The notes under the pieces were generated by a model that was given only the letters and a program-made list of their open reading frames with translations, searched no databases and was not told the origin of the DNA. From assembly GCA_026391315.1 (NCBI GenBank), contig JAPLDT010000020.1, positions 1 to 57,607 on the forward strand: a stretch of DNA of 57,607 nt, written 5' to 3'. The first letter of the stretch is position 1. Every line of letters starts with the position of its first letter. Origin of the DNA: Bacteroidia bacterium (GTDB lineage: Bacteria; Bacteroidota; Bacteroidia; Bacteroidales; Prolixibacteraceae). The translations under genes and the position numbers were made by a program. Below, one piece after another: positions 1 through 9,812 of the stretch.

Positions 1-29
1 ATCCAGAATATTATATTATACTTTGCTTT

Positions 30-1124
30 CTAAAGGTAAGAAACCGGGTTGGTTTTTACATTCGATAAACGGAGTGCAAATGTAGGGAATTTTTTTAAAA
101 CTATCTCTTTTAAAACCTCTTTCGTAAATTGTTCGCTTTCGTAGTGACCAATGTCGGCCAGAACGATTTTTTTATCGGCTTCAAAAAAATCGTGGTACTT
201 AAAATCAGCCGAGATAAAGAGGTCGGCGCCTTCCGCGATAGCTTTGGAAACCAGAAAACTACCCGACCCTCCACAGACTGCGATTTTACTGATTTTTCGC
301 CCCGACAATGCGGTATGTTTGATCATTTGACTGCTAAAAACCTCTTTGATTCGTTGAAGGAAACCGATCTCGTCGGAAGGTATCTCCAGCTCTCCGATCA
401 TACCTGTTCCTACACCCGGAAAATCATTCTCCAGCGGGATCAGATCATAGGCCACCTCTTCGTACGGATGTGATGCCTTGAGGGCTACCACAGCTTTTGA
501 AACCAGATGACGTGGCAGAATCGTCTCGAACCGGATTTCAGGCTCAGTATGCAATGTCCCGGCAATTCCTGCAAAAGGATTACTTCCTTCATTTCCCCTG
601 AATGTTCCGGATCCGGAAGCGCTGTAACTGCACTGGTCGTAATTGCCGATGACTCCAGCTCCGGTTGAAAAAATGGCCGACCTTACTGTCTCAAGATGAT
701 CTTCAGGGATATAAGTTATCAGCTTGACCAACTGGTTCTTAGCAGGAGACAGAATGCGGCATTTCACCAACCCGATTTTATCGCATATTTTGGAATTTAC
801 CCCTCCGGTGATACTATCCAGATTTGTATGTGCTGCATAAATGGCCAAATCATTTTTGATGGCTTTGATCAGACATCTCTCCACCTCATTGCTGCCCGTG
901 ATGCGCTTGATTCCCTTGAAGATAAGGGGATGATGGCTAATAATCAGTTCACATCCCAATGAGATTGCTTCATCAACCACCTCCTCCGTAACATCAAGCG
1001 TAATGAGTGCCGAACTAATTTCGCGGTTCTTGTCTCCCATAATAAGCCCCGCATTGTCATACGATTCCTGGTAAGAAATCGGGGCAATGGTCTCAAGATG
1101 TTGAACAATATTTTGCAGGAGCAT
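30..1124 (-). CDS. Nif3-like dinuclear metal centre protein with PII/CutA-like insert
   Basis: 364 residues, the length of the long Nif3 form (YqfO type) in which a CutA/PII-like domain of roughly 120 residues interrupts the metal-binding core. Likely metal ligands are visible: the HH pair at residues 64-65 (ISHHPLIF), H99 and D103 in AAHTNLD, and the C-terminal GHYESE motif with H327 and E331. The middle (about 130-240) is the insert, including HPYEEVAYDL. Family knowledge: Nif3/YbgI proteins are conserved metal-dependent proteins of unsettled role, sometimes annotated as GTP cyclohydrolase I type 2, which is doubtful. It is the last gene of a leftward run after the M23 peptidase and MerR genes, a linkage common in Bacteroidota. 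The fold is certain; the function is not. Confidence 0.93.
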   Translation of the reverse strand: MLLQNIVQHLETIAPISYQESYDNAGLIMGDKNREISSALITLDVTEEVVDEAISLGCELIISHHPLIFKGIKRITGSNEVERCLIKAIKNDLAIYAAHTNLDSITGGVNSKICDKIGLVKCRILSPAKNQLVKLITYIPEDHLETVRSAIFSTGAGVIGNYDQCSYSASGSGTFRGNEGSNPFAGIAGTLHTEPEIRFETILPRHLVSKAVVALKASHPYEEVAYDLIPLENDFPGVGTGMIGELEIPSDEIGFLQRIKEVFSSQMIKHTALSGRKISKIAVCGGSGSFLVSKAIAEGADLFISADFKYHDFFEADKKIVLADIGHYESEQFTKEVLKEIVLKKFPTFALRLSNVKTNPVSYL

Positions 1125-1158
1125 AGGTCTCTATTTCAATTTTTTAGCCAAGCATCAA

Positions 1159-1186
1159 ATTGACAATACTTCCAATAATTGTCAAT
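1159..1186. promoter_or_regulatory. Inverted repeat in the merR-nif3 gap
   Basis: Perfect 9-bp arms, ATTGACAAT at 1159-1167 and ATTGTCAAT at 1178-1186, separated by 10 bases. It lies between the Nif3 start codon and the MerR stop. It could be a weak hairpin that trims or attenuates the operon transcript, or a protein-binding site. An AT-rich tract of repeated TTTAATTTGTAAT-like units follows at 1188-1218; a similar tract sits in the TolC-RND gap at 30879-30912. Confidence 0.35.
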
Positions 1187-1218
1187 CTTTAATTTGTAAT
1201 TTGTAATTTTTAATTTTC

Positions 1219-1554
1219 TTACAACGTCTCCTTGATCTCAATCAAATATTTCTTGATCTCCTGAAGCTTCTGCACAATTTCGAAGTTGTGATCCACTTCG
1301 TCCTTGTTCTCTTTGATCTTGGCTTTTGCACCTTTCAAAGTCAGGCCGCGCTCCTTGACCAAATGGTTGATGATGGCCAGATGGTCTATATCTTCCTGGG
1401 TATAAAAACGATTGCCCTTTTTGTTTTTAAATGGCTTGATCGTATCAAACTCCTTTTCCCAGAAACGGAGCGCCGAAGGAGCAAGATTGAACTTCCCGGC
1501 CACTTCGCTGATCGAGAAATAGAGCTTTTCTGATTTTGGTGCTTTGAATCCCAC
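1219..1554 (-). CDS. MerR-family transcriptional regulator
   Basis: 111 residues, essentially a lone MerR DNA-binding domain (winged helix about 10-80: FSISEVAGKFNLAPSALRFWEKEF, then the RFYTQEDI wing) with a short C-terminal helix predicted to form the antiparallel dimer coiled coil. No effector domain and no cysteine cluster, so this is not a classical metal or oxidative-stress MerR. The gene starts 16 bases after the M23 peptidase stop and is followed by nif3, so the three are probably co-transcribed. This compact MerR next to an M23 peptidase is a recurrent Bacteroidota arrangement; the target is unknown. Confidence 0.9.
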   Translation of the reverse strand: MGFKAPKSEKLYFSISEVAGKFNLAPSALRFWEKEFDTIKPFKNKKGNRFYTQEDIDHLAIINHLVKERGLTLKGAKAKIKENKDEVDHNFEIVQKLQEIKKYLIEIKETL

Positions 1555-1570
1555 GGTTTTTAATTTTAGG

Positions 1571-2536
1571 TTAATCGAAACTTTGACCAGTATTTGATGA
1601 GATGGTGATCATCTTCTCGTATTCCAGCGGATTAAGATCCTGGAAGTAGTAATTCTGCGGATTAACCTTCTGTCCGTTTTTCATCACCTCGTAATGAAGG
1701 TGAGGGGCTGTGGAGGCGCCAGAACTGCCAACAAAACCTATCACATCACCTCTGTTGACGGTTTGACCTACTTTAACATTGGTCCGTGAAAGGTGTCCGT
1801 ACATGGTTTCATAGCCATAGCCATGGTCGATCAAAACGATGTTGCCATATCCGGCATTCCTGCCAACCTCTTTTACGATACCGTTCCCGGTAGCAAAAAT
1901 ATCAGTCCCGGTAGGGGCCGTAAAATCCATTCCATAGTGAAAGCGTGGAATGCGATAGATTGGATGCATCCGCATACCCCAGCCCGAGGCTGTCCGTTTG
2001 AGATCCCTATTGGAAACAGGCATAATGGAAGGGATACTGGCCAGCATCTTCTCTTTGCCCAGCGCCATTCTGACAACATCATCGTACGACTTCGACTGTA
2101 CATAAACCTGTTTGGAGAGGATATCCAGTTTTTTTGCTACCGAGATAATCAACTCCGAATTGTCCATGCTCTCCAGTTTGGTGTAACGGTTGGCTCCTCC
2201 AAAACCAGCCATCCTGACCGACGAAGGAATTGGATTTGCTTCGAAAATTACGCGGTAAATATTATCATCCCGCATCTGAATATCTTCCAATGCCTTGCTG
2301 ATCTTCTCAATATCCTTGTTCATCAGGTTATACTGCGACAGCAACTGCTCGTTTTCCCTCTTCAGTCTCTTGGTAACAGGCGTATCAAAAAATTGAAGGA
2401 AAATGAAAAAGAAGATCATGCCCGATACAATTCCGGTCGACAGATAACCAAGAATTTTTTTGATCAAAGTACGAAGATTTCGTTCGATCCTGTCAAAACT
2501 TAAAGTATCAGGATTAAATCTGTAATTAATGCCCAT
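1571..2536 (-). CDS. M23-family cell wall endopeptidase, membrane anchored
   Basis: 321 residues. One transmembrane helix (about 30-50, after a basic N-terminus), a coiled-coil-like stretch (about 55-95, with an ENEQLLSQYN core), then a C-terminal LytM/M23 domain. Zinc ligands are intact: H200 and D204 in HYGMDF, and H279/H281 in HLHYEV. A periplasmic peptidoglycan peptidase cleaving stem-peptide cross-links is therefore expected, rather than a degenerate EnvC/NlpD-type activator. It is the first gene of the leftward operon with merR and nif3, divergent from alaS, and has a good Bacteroidota promoter at 2568-2598. Confidence 0.93.
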   Translation of the reverse strand: MGINYRFNPDTLSFDRIERNLRTLIKKILGYLSTGIVSGMIFFFIFLQFFDTPVTKRLKRENEQLLSQYNLMNKDIEKISKALEDIQMRDDNIYRVIFEANPIPSSVRMAGFGGANRYTKLESMDNSELIISVAKKLDILSKQVYVQSKSYDDVVRMALGKEKMLASIPSIMPVSNRDLKRTASGWGMRMHPIYRIPRFHYGMDFTAPTGTDIFATGNGIVKEVGRNAGYGNIVLIDHGYGYETMYGHLSRTNVKVGQTVNRGDVIGFVGSSGASTAPHLHYEVMKNGQKVNPQNYYFQDLNPLEYEKMITISSNTGQSFD

Positions 2537-2567
2537 TCCAAATGATTTATTTTGAACAGAGGTAGGC

Positions 2568-2598
2568 CAAAATTAATGAAATAATCTAATTTTGCAAC
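2568..2598 (-). promoter_or_regulatory. Promoter of the M23-merR-nif3 operon
   Basis: On the minus strand a GTTG -33-like element (complement of 2595-2598) is followed after 19 bases by TAATTTTG (complement of 2568-2575), matching the Bacteroidota sigma-ABfr -7 consensus TAnnTTTG. The transcript would start about 25 bases upstream of the M23 start codon. The divergent alaS promoter lies in the same 174-bp gap but is less clear: a plus-strand TAATTTTG at 2587-2594 has no matching -33 element. Confidence 0.6.
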
Positions 2599-2710
2599 GA
2601 TTTTGACCCCTTCTGTCGTTCCTTGAACGGGCAAAATTAGTTTATTTATAGGCATTCACGGATATTTGAACGACCGTCGAATGCCATTTAAAGCTTTTTA
2701 ACATTACACG

Positions 2711-5338
2711 ATGATGGATTCAAAACAGATACGTGAAGCCTTTTTGGACTTTTTTGCCTCCAAAACGCACCAGATTGTTCCTTCAGCACCCATGGTGGTG
2801 AAGAATGATCCTACCCTGATGTTTACCAACGCGGGGATGAACCAGTTCAAAGATATTTTTCTGGGAAATGCTCCGGTGAAGAGTCCGAGGATTGCCGATA
2901 CGCAAAAGTGTCTCCGCGTATCCGGAAAGCACAACGATCTTGAGGAGGTAGGTCACGACACTTACCACCACACCATGTTCGAAATGTTAGGCAACTGGTC
3001 GTTTGGCGATTATTTCAAAAAAGAGGCCATCGACTGGGCCTGGGAATTGCTCGTGGGGCGTTTCAATATCCCTGTTGATCGTCTTTATGCGACTGTTTTT
3101 GAGGGTGATGCAAAAGATGGAGTTCCTGTTGATTTTGAGGCGCTGGCCATGTGGAAGAAGTATCTTCCTGAAGATCAGATTCTGTTTGGGAACAAGAAGG
3201 ACAATTTCTGGGAGATGGGCGACAGCGGTCCGTGCGGTCCCTGCTCCGAGATCCATGTGGATATTCGCAACGATGATGAGCGTGCAAAAATCCCCGGTAG
3301 GGAAATGGTCAACCAAAGCCATCCACAGGTCATCGAAATCTGGAACCTGGTTTTTATCCAGTTCAACCGCAAGGCCAACGGCCAGTTGGAGGAGCTTCCT
3401 GCCAAACATGTGGATACCGGAATGGGCTTCGAACGCCTCTGCATGGTGCTTCAACAGAAACAATCCAACTACGATACCGATGTATTTCAGCCGATGATTA
3501 CAGAAATCGGATACCTGGCCGGAAAAAAATACGGCGAAAATGAGAAGTGCGACATTGCCATGCGTGTCATCGCCGACCACTTGCGTGCCATCGCTTTTGC
3601 CATCACCGACGGGCAGTTGCCTTCCAACAACAAAGCCGGCTATGTAATTCGCCGGATTTTGCGCAGAGCAGTACGTTACGGCTATACTTTCCTGGATTTC
3701 AGAAAACCATTCATGCATCAGCTGATCAAGGTATTGGCGGAGCAGATGGGAACAGCTTTCCCCGAATTGATCAAACAGCAGGATCTGGTCACCAAAGTGA
3801 TCCGCGAAGAGGAAGACTCCTTCCTCCGTACCCTGGAGACGGGTATCAGGATGCTGGAAAACATCATGGAGGCAGCCAGAAAGAAGAACCAAACCGAAAT
3901 CAGCGGCAACGTTGCTTTCGAATTGTACGATACTTATGGTTTTCCACTCGACCTGACTGAACTAATCCTGCGGGAGGAGTCTTTCACGGTCAACCGTGAT
4001 GAGTTCGAAAAGGCCATGGAAGAGCAAAAAAACCGCTCCCGGAATGCCACCCAACTGGAAACCGGCGACTGGATCGAAATCCGCCCTTTGATTGAAAGTC
4101 AATTTATTGGTTATGACGACACCCAGGCAGAATTACGGATTTGCCGTTACAGGAAAGTCAAGGATAAAAAGGGCGAGTACTTTCAACTGGTTTTTGACGC
4201 GACCCCTTTCTATGCCGAGTCGGGGGGACAGGTAGGAGACACCGGTAGCATCGAAGCCGAAGGTTCAAAAGCTGAGATTTTCGATACCATCAAGGAGAAT
4301 GGACTGACCGTTCATTTAGCCAAAGCGCTTCCTTCCGATCCATCCGCGCTATTTACCGGATATGTAAATACATTCAACCAGAGGTCGACCGCAGGAAACC
4401 ATACTGCCACACACCTGCTTGATCATGCCTTGAGGGAAATTCTGGGCACCCACATCGAACAGAAAGGTTCTTTGGTAAATCCTGATTCATTGCGTTTTGA
4501 CTTTTCTCACTTCCAGAAAGTTTCAGAAGAGGAGCTTGAGAAGATAGAAAAAAGAGTTAACGAATTGATTCGTCAGAACGCAGCCAGGGACGAGCGCCGC
4601 GAAATGCCGATGGCTGAAGCGGAAAAGCTGGGCGCCATTGCACTCTTTGGCGAGAAATATGGCGACAAAGTCCGGGTGATCAAATTCGGTGATTCGATCG
4701 AACTTTGTGGCGGTATCCATGTCGGAGCTACCGGCGAAATTGGCCAGTTTGTTATAGTCTCCGAAGGATCCATCTCAGCAGGAGTCAGGCGTATTGAGGC
4801 CATCACAGGGGCAAAGGCCGAAGAATTCCTGCGCAGCAAGATGAAGATGGCCAAAGAATTAACCATGCTACTGAACAATCCTTCGGATGTGAAAGTAGCT
4901 GTCGAACAACTCCTTCAAAAGGTAAGTCTGTTGAACGGTCAGGTCGAAACCTTCAAAAAAGAGGCTGCTTCCGGTCTGAAAAAAGAGCTGCTCAAACAAA
5001 TCTCCAATATCAATGGGATCAACTTCCTGGCAAGCAACCTGCCCCTGGATGATGCAGGAATTATCAAGGATCTCGCCTTCCAGCTGAAGGGTGAAGTGAA
5101 GAACCTCTTCCTGGTATTTGCCGCAGAGATTGACGGAAAGGCTTCCGTCCATGTGATGATCGCTGACAATCTGGTCAAAGAGAAGGGATTGCATGCAGGA
5201 AACATCGTTCGCGAGTTGGCCAAACTGGTCGATGGCGGCGGCGGTGGCCAGCCGTTCTATGCAAGCGCCGGAGGAAAGAACCCTAAGGGTATTCCCGAAC
5301 TTCTTGCAAAAGCACAAGAGTTGATTGCTAAAAGTTAA
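2711..5338 (+). CDS. alaS: Alanyl-tRNA synthetase
   Basis: 875 residues, full length for AlaRS. It charges tRNA-Ala and edits mischarged Ser and Gly. N-terminal class II catalytic core (about 1-250, with the [17 protein letters not shown] segment), tRNA-recognition helices ([18 protein letters not shown] and [11 protein letters not shown]), then the editing domain with zinc ligands HTATH near 564 and CGGIH near 666, and the Gly-rich C-Ala/DHHA1 end ([14 protein letters not shown]). The first ATG (2711) precedes ATGGATTCAAAA at 2714, so the true start may be one codon later. Essential housekeeping gene; nothing looks broken. Confidence 0.98.
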   Translation: MMDSKQIREAFLDFFASKTHQIVPSAPMVVKNDPTLMFTNAGMNQFKDIFLGNAPVKSPRIADTQKCLRVSGKHNDLEEVGHDTYHHTMFEMLGNWSFGDYFKKEAIDWAWELLVGRFNIPVDRLYATVFEGDAKDGVPVDFEALAMWKKYLPEDQILFGNKKDNFWEMGDSGPCGPCSEIHVDIRNDDERAKIPGREMVNQSHPQVIEIWNLVFIQFNRKANGQLEELPAKHVDTGMGFERLCMVLQQKQSNYDTDVFQPMITEIGYLAGKKYGENEKCDIAMRVIADHLRAIAFAITDGQLPSNNKAGYVIRRILRRAVRYGYTFLDFRKPFMHQLIKVLAEQMGTAFPELIKQQDLVTKVIREEEDSFLRTLETGIRMLENIMEAARKKNQTEISGNVAFELYDTYGFPLDLTELILREESFTVNRDEFEKAMEEQKNRSRNATQLETGDWIEIRPLIESQFIGYDDTQAELRICRYRKVKDKKGEYFQLVFDATPFYAESGGQVGDTGSIEAEGSKAEIFDTIKENGLTVHLAKALPSDPSALFTGYVNTFNQRSTAGNHTATHLLDHALREILGTHIEQKGSLVNPDSLRFDFSHFQKVSEEELEKIEKRVNELIRQNAARDERREMPMAEAEKLGAIALFGEKYGDKVRVIKFGDSIELCGGIHVGATGEIGQFVIVSEGSISAGVRRIEAITGAKAEEFLRSKMKMAKELTMLLNNPSDVKVAVEQLLQKVSLLNGQVETFKKEAASGLKKELLKQISNINGINFLASNLPLDDAGIIKDLAFQLKGEVKNLFLVFAAEIDGKASVHVMIADNLVKEKGLHAGNIVRELAKLVDGGGGGQPFYASAGGKNPKGIPELLAKAQELIAKS

Positions 5339-5350
5339 TAGTATTAGCTG

Positions 5351-5452
5351 TTAGCCATATCACAAAGGGCACAAAGTACACACGAAGGAGACAATTCCCG
5401 GGCGTATTTTTGTGCCCTTTGTGTTTCCCTTCGCGCCCTTTGTGTTAAAATA
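5351..5452. repeat. CACAAAGG-family intergenic repeat, copy 1
   Basis: Between alaS and the acyl-CoA synthetase gene. A left half with CACAAAGGGCACAAAG (from about 5360) faces a right half at 5408-5451 containing two CCCTTTGTG units. The right half is closely matched by 41426-41469, so these are copies of one dispersed element. It can fold into a long imperfect hairpin and may serve as a bidirectional terminator or REP-like element. The rest of the 309-bp gap (5453-5647) shows no gene. Confidence 0.6.
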
Positions 5453-5578
5453 TTGAAAGCGTTTCTTTCAATGTTACTGCAAAAAGTGAGCCATGTGAAT
5501 TTATATTGAAAAATCCAACTTCCCATTCGAAAGGTTTATTCTAAATAGCTTGAAAAGAGCTGGAATTTTCTGTATAAA

Positions 5579-5590
5579 TCAAGCGCTTGA
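5579..5590. promoter_or_regulatory. Palindrome upstream of acyl-CoA synthetase
   Basis: TCAAGCGCTTGA is a perfect 12-bp palindrome, 57 bp before the start codon at 5648. It could be a regulator site for the fatty-acid gene. A single short palindrome can occur by chance, so this is only a candidate. Confidence 0.25.
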
Positions 5591-5647
5591 CCAAAATCAC
5601 AATTTCGAAATATCATTAATATTTACCTTTAGGACAAAAACTAAACC

Positions 5648-7432
5648 ATGGAAGTAACCCGAACTTTTGATCTGCTTGAGCACTGTCTTAAAAACGTTCC
5701 CCGCGAAGATGCGGTAGCCGGAAAACAAGGAAACACCTGGGTCAAATATAGCACAGCGGAGTTTGCAAGAAATGCAGAATTGCTGGCTTACGGCCTTTTA
5801 TCCCTGGGGATTCAAAAGGGAGACCGGGTTTCAACTGTCAGCGGAAACCGGCCGGAATGGAGCTTCGTGGACATGGCCCTGTCCATGACCGGAGCGGTGC
5901 ATGTGCCTGTCTATCCTACGATTAGTGAAGAAGAGTACAGTTACATTTTCAAGCATGCTGAGATTCGTTTCCTGTTTGTTTCAGATGAAAAATTGTACAG
6001 TAAGCTCTCTCCCGTGGTGGCCGAAGTAGAAAGCATGGAGAAGATATTTACTTTCAACGATGTGCCGGGGGCTGATAATCTTTCGGTACTTCTGGAGTTG
6101 GGTAAGAAGAACGAGGAGATCTTGCGTGACAAATTGACTGAGATTAAAAACAACATCCGTGAGGATGAAATGGTTACCATGATCTACACCAGCGGAACCA
6201 CAGGTATTCCCAAAGGGGTAATGCTTTCACACAAAAACCTGGTCTCGAACTTTATAACTTGCTCCCACCATTTTGCACTTGGTTTGGGACATCGTTCCAT
6301 CTCATTTTTGCCTCTTTGTCATATTTTTGAGCGCACCGTAAACAATGTATTCATGTACCGCGGGATCGGTATCTACTATGTCGAGAGCCTCCCCCAGATT
6401 GTCCAGTCGATCAAAGAGGTTAAACCACATATATTCACAGCAGTACCCCGCCTGATGGAAAGCGTCTACGACGGAATCATGGCCAAAGGAAAGTTGCTTA
6501 CTGGTATCAAGTTTAAGCTGTTTTTCTGGGCGGTAGAATTGGGTAAGGACTTTGATTTCAATAAAAAGTTCAGTCTGAGCAAAAGGATCAAAATGGCCGT
6601 TGCCGACAAGCTGATCTACTCCAAATGGCGTGCAGGATTGGGAGGAAATATCCAGTTGATTGTATCCGGTGGAGCGCTTTTGCAGTCGCGTATTGCCAGG
6701 GTGTTCAGCGCGGCAGGATTAACGGTACTTGAGGGTTATGGATTAACGGAAACATCCCCCGTTATTGCAGTTAGCAATGCTGTAACCAATGAGATCAAAA
6801 TTGGGACCAATGGCCCGGTTATCAAAGGAGTGCAGGTGAAGATTGCCGAAGATGGCGAGATTCTTGCAAAAGGTCCGAACCTGATGATGGGCTACTACAA
6901 AGAACCTGAATTAACCAAGGAAGTAATTGATGCCGACGGATGGTTCCATACCGGTGATGTAGGGATGCTTGACGAGGGTAAATATCTGAAAATCACTGAC
7001 CGTAAAAAGGAGATTTTTAAGCTCTCTGGCGGCAAATACATTGCACCCCAACTGATTGAAAATAAACTAAAAGAGTCGGTACTAATTGAACAGGCCATTG
7101 TTATTGGCAGCCACGAAAAATTTGCCAGCGCCCTGATCTCACCTAATTTTGTCTACCTGCACGAATGTTGTAATGAAAATAAAATTCTTTTCAAAGACAA
7201 TGCAGATCTGATTGCCCAGCCTAAAGTGCTGGCCATGTTTCAGGCCGAAGTGAAGGAGATTAACAAAACACTTGGGCAGCACGAGGAGATTAAACGGTTT
7301 AGGCTGGTACCCGATTCCTGGTCTGCCCAGTCCGGAGAGCTCTCTCAAACCCTAAAATTGAAGCGAAAAGTAGTCGAACAAAAATACTGCGATCTAATTG
7401 AAGAGATTTTTGCCTCTTCCAGGGAGGATTGA
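5648..7432 (+). CDS. Long-chain fatty-acid-CoA ligase (AMP-forming)
   Basis: 594 residues, the length of the FadD15/ACSL-like branch of the ANL adenylating enzymes. It activates a fatty acid with ATP to an acyl-adenylate and then transfers it to CoA. The P-loop motif YTSGTTGIPKGVMLSH lies near residue 180, the GYGLTETSP motif near 365, and the hinge motif DGWFHTGDVG near 435, followed by KEIFKLSGGKYIAP in which the C-terminal catalytic lysine region is recognisable. No signal peptide; cytosolic or membrane-peripheral. It stands alone between alaS and an SDR gene, so it is probably general lipid recycling rather than a pathway-specific ligase. Confidence 0.95.
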   Translation: MEVTRTFDLLEHCLKNVPREDAVAGKQGNTWVKYSTAEFARNAELLAYGLLSLGIQKGDRVSTVSGNRPEWSFVDMALSMTGAVHVPVYPTISEEEYSYIFKHAEIRFLFVSDEKLYSKLSPVVAEVESMEKIFTFNDVPGADNLSVLLELGKKNEEILRDKLTEIKNNIREDEMVTMIYTSGTTGIPKGVMLSHKNLVSNFITCSHHFALGLGHRSISFLPLCHIFERTVNNVFMYRGIGIYYVESLPQIVQSIKEVKPHIFTAVPRLMESVYDGIMAKGKLLTGIKFKLFFWAVELGKDFDFNKKFSLSKRIKMAVADKLIYSKWRAGLGGNIQLIVSGGALLQSRIARVFSAAGLTVLEGYGLTETSPVIAVSNAVTNEIKIGTNGPVIKGVQVKIAEDGEILAKGPNLMMGYYKEPELTKEVIDADGWFHTGDVGMLDEGKYLKITDRKKEIFKLSGGKYIAPQLIENKLKESVLIEQAIVIGSHEKFASALISPNFVYLHECCNENKILFKDNADLIAQPKVLAMFQAEVKEINKTLGQHEEIKRFRLVPDSWSAQSGELSQTLKLKRKVVEQKYCDLIEEIFASSRED

Positions 7433-7504
7433 CAGTTAAAAAATATATTTTTGCCCCGTTGGTCTTTAGACTTTAACTTTTCGAATTTAATAGTTGATCC
7501 TTCT

Positions 7505-8374
7505 ATGGATAAATTTTTAATAACGGGTGCAACCGGGAATGTCGGTCTTTCTACCATGCGCTATTTGCTGGAACAGAAGGATGCGGACTTTGAGGTCGTA
7601 GGTGCTGTTCGGGATGTTGAAGCAGCCCGTAAAATGGAAGGATTGGAACAGGCTCAGTTGGTGAATTTTGAATTCGATGAGCCTTCCACCCATGCTGAGG
7701 CACTTAACGGGGTGACAAAATTGTTGCTAATCAGGCCAAATCAGGTATCCGATGTCTCCAAACATATCTTTCCGTTTCTAAATGAAGTCGAAAAATCAGG
7801 TGTAAAACACATTGTATTCGTTTCCATTGTTGGAGCCGAGCGCAACAGGGTATTTGCCAATCACCGGATTGAGACCCACTTGAAAAAGATGGGCATCCCG
7901 CATACCATCGTGCGTCCTTCCCTTTACATGCAAAATCTTGTGACACTGCACGGGCAGGAGATCAGGAAGAACAGCCATCTTTACATTCCTGCTGGCGCCG
8001 GAATGGTGAATTACATTGATGCCCGGGATGTGGCAAGGGTAGTTGTAGAACTGCTTACAAAGCCCGGTCACGAAGGGAAAGAGTACGAAATTACAGGTCA
8101 GGAGCCCATGGATTTCTACAAAATTGCGGCTCTTTTTACTACCGAGTTGGGCAGGGAAATCAAATATGCCCGGCCGTTGACCATCAAATTCATCCGTCAA
8201 AAAATGCTTGAGAAGAAGCAGATGCCATTCATTGTCACCCTCTCTTTGCTTTATGGCGCCGCAAGGAATGGCAAAATGGGACATACATCCTCTGTTTTCA
8301 AGGAGCTGACAGGATCAGAACCACGGCAATTGGTGGACTTTATCCACGAAAACCGAAAGGTCTGGAAAAAGTGA
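7505..8374 (+). CDS. NmrA-like NAD(P)-binding SDR family protein
   Basis: 289 residues from ATG 7505. An upstream in-frame start at 7451 would add 18 residues ahead of the nucleotide-binding motif, which is unlikely because Rossmann proteins of this family begin almost at TGATGNVG (residues 7-14 here). The atypical SDR fold (NmrA/HSCARG/QOR2-like) follows, with HIVFVSIVGAER and the YMQNLVT segment in place of a canonical YxxxK site. The role is probably NADPH sensing or quinone/carbonyl reduction; the substrate cannot be told. It starts 72 bp after the acyl-CoA synthetase stop and could be transcribed with it. Confidence 0.85.
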   Translation: MDKFLITGATGNVGLSTMRYLLEQKDADFEVVGAVRDVEAARKMEGLEQAQLVNFEFDEPSTHAEALNGVTKLLLIRPNQVSDVSKHIFPFLNEVEKSGVKHIVFVSIVGAERNRVFANHRIETHLKKMGIPHTIVRPSLYMQNLVTLHGQEIRKNSHLYIPAGAGMVNYIDARDVARVVVELLTKPGHEGKEYEITGQEPMDFYKIAALFTTELGREIKYARPLTIKFIRQKMLEKKQMPFIVTLSLLYGAARNGKMGHTSSVFKELTGSEPRQLVDFIHENRKVWKK

Positions 8375-8405
8375 CCGGTCGTTGGTGTAAAAATTAATCC
8401 GAATC

Positions 8406-8436
8406 TTTGGCTGGAAAAAATTAATGTATATCTTTG
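8406..8436 (+). promoter_or_regulatory. tRNA-Phe promoter
   Basis: TTTG at 8406-8409, a 19-base spacer, then TATCTTTG at 8429-8436: an essentially perfect Bacteroidota housekeeping promoter (TTTG-N19-TAnnTTTG), 16 bases before the mature tRNA 5' end. Confidence 0.8.
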
Positions 8437-8452
8437 CACCGCATTAAAATAA

Positions 8453-8525
<73 letters not shown>

Positions 8526-8527
8526 CG

Positions 8528-8563
8528 AAAGGGTAAAGAGCAATCTTTACCCTTTCCTTTTTT
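8528..8563 (+). terminator. Rho-independent terminator after tRNA-Phe
   Basis: Perfect 11-bp stem AAAGGGTAAAG (8528-8538) and CTTTACCCTTT (8545-8555) around the loop AGCAAT, followed by CCTTTTTT. It directly follows the tRNA and precedes the M16 protease gene. Confidence 0.88.
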
Positions 8564-8591
8564 GTTATCTTTGCCGACCTGAATCTTTTGT

Positions 8592-9812
8592 ATGGAATAT
8601 ACCTCAATGACTTTACCCAATGGGATCCGGCTGATTCATACCTCAGTCGATTCGCCCGTTGCTCACTGCGGAGTGGTCATCAATACCGGTTCGAGGGATG
8701 AAACGACTGAAGAGCAGGGAATGGCGCATTTCATTGAGCACACCATCTTCAAGGGTACTGTCAAAAGAAAGGCCTATCACATCATCAGCCGGCTGGAGGA
8801 CGTTGGCGGAGAGATGAATGCCTATACCTCCAAGGAGGAGACGGCCATTCATGCCTCGTTTCTTTGCGAGTATTACGAACGTACCATTGAGCTGTTCAGC
8901 GACATCCTGATTGATAGCACCTTCCCCGAGAAGGAGTTGAAGAAAGAGCAGGAGGTCATAGTCGACGAGATCAATTCCTACAACGATACCCCTTCGGAGC
9001 TCATTTTTGATGAGTTTGAAGAGCTGATCTACGAAGGTCATCCGATGGGCAGAAATATCCTCGGAACCCCCGAACATGTCAGGGGTTTTCTGGCTACTGA
9101 CATTCGCCGCTTCATGGCGGAAAATTACCACACCGACCAGATGGTGATCTGTTCGGTTGGAAATATCCCCGCGAAAAAATTCTTTCACCTTGCACAGCGT
9201 TATTTTGAAAGATTGACAACCAACTTGCGTACTGAAAGCCGTACACGGTTCACTGCCTACCGACCAATACAAAAAACAGTTGAAAAAGGAACCTTTCAGG
9301 CGCATTGCATTTTAGGTGGGGAGGCATTCGATGTGTACCATCCCGACCGCTTGCCATTGGTGCTGCTAAACAGTATTTTGGGCGGACAGTCCGGCAATTC
9401 ACGTCTGAACCTGAGCCTGCGCGAGCGCAACGGAATTGCCTACAACCTCGAATCATCCTATACCGCATACACCGACACCGGTACCCTGACCATCTATTTT
9501 GGCACTGATCCGGAGAACATCGAAAGGGCGCTCACCCTGATCGACAGGGAGATCAGGCTGCTTCGGGACAAAGCACTGGGAGAGCTTCAGTTGAGCAAAT
9601 CGAGAAAGCAACTGATCGGTCAGCTGGCCATGTCGCAGGAAAACCACGAAGACCTGATGCTGGCCATCGGCAAAAGCATGCTGGTTTTCAACAAAGTGGA
9701 GAGCCTGGAAGATATCTACAAAAGGATCAGCGAGATAACCGCCTCGCAACTGCTGGATGTTGCCAACCGGATATTGAAACCCGAAAATCTGTCGGGATTG
9801 ATTTACCAATGA
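8592..9812 (+). CDS. M16-family zinc metalloprotease
   Basis: 406 residues, the size of a single M16B half (processing-peptidase-like). The inverted zinc motif H46-F-I-E49-H50 is intact, with the third ligand E126 in EVIVDEINSYND, the usual 76 residues downstream. The C-terminal half carries the RERNGIAYNLESSY segment of the inactive-like second domain. No signal peptide is evident, so a cytoplasmic peptidase is likely. The stop codon overlaps the start of the following methyltransferase (ATGA at 9809-9812), indicating translational coupling. Confidence 0.93.
   Translation: MEYTSMTLPNGIRLIHTSVDSPVAHCGVVINTGSRDETTEEQGMAHFIEHTIFKGTVKRKAYHIISRLEDVGGEMNAYTSKEETAIHASFLCEYYERTIELFSDILIDSTFPEKELKKEQEVIVDEINSYNDTPSELIFDEFEELIYEGHPMGRNILGTPEHVRGFLATDIRRFMAENYHTDQMVICSVGNIPAKKFFHLAQRYFERLTTNLRTESRTRFTAYRPIQKTVEKGTFQAHCILGGEAFDVYHPDRLPLVLLNSILGGQSGNSRLNLSLRERNGIAYNLESSYTAYTDTGTLTIYFGTDPENIERALTLIDREIRLLRDKALGELQLSKSRKQLIGQLAMSQENHEDLMLAIGKSMLVFNKVESLEDIYKRISEITASQLLDVANRILKPENLSGLIYQ

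Noticed and set aside
3003..4878. Long frames on both strands inside alaS (for example 2987-3892 minus and 4868-5317 minus)
   Set aside because: They overlap a certain AlaRS gene with all motifs; typical shadow frames of a codon-biased gene.
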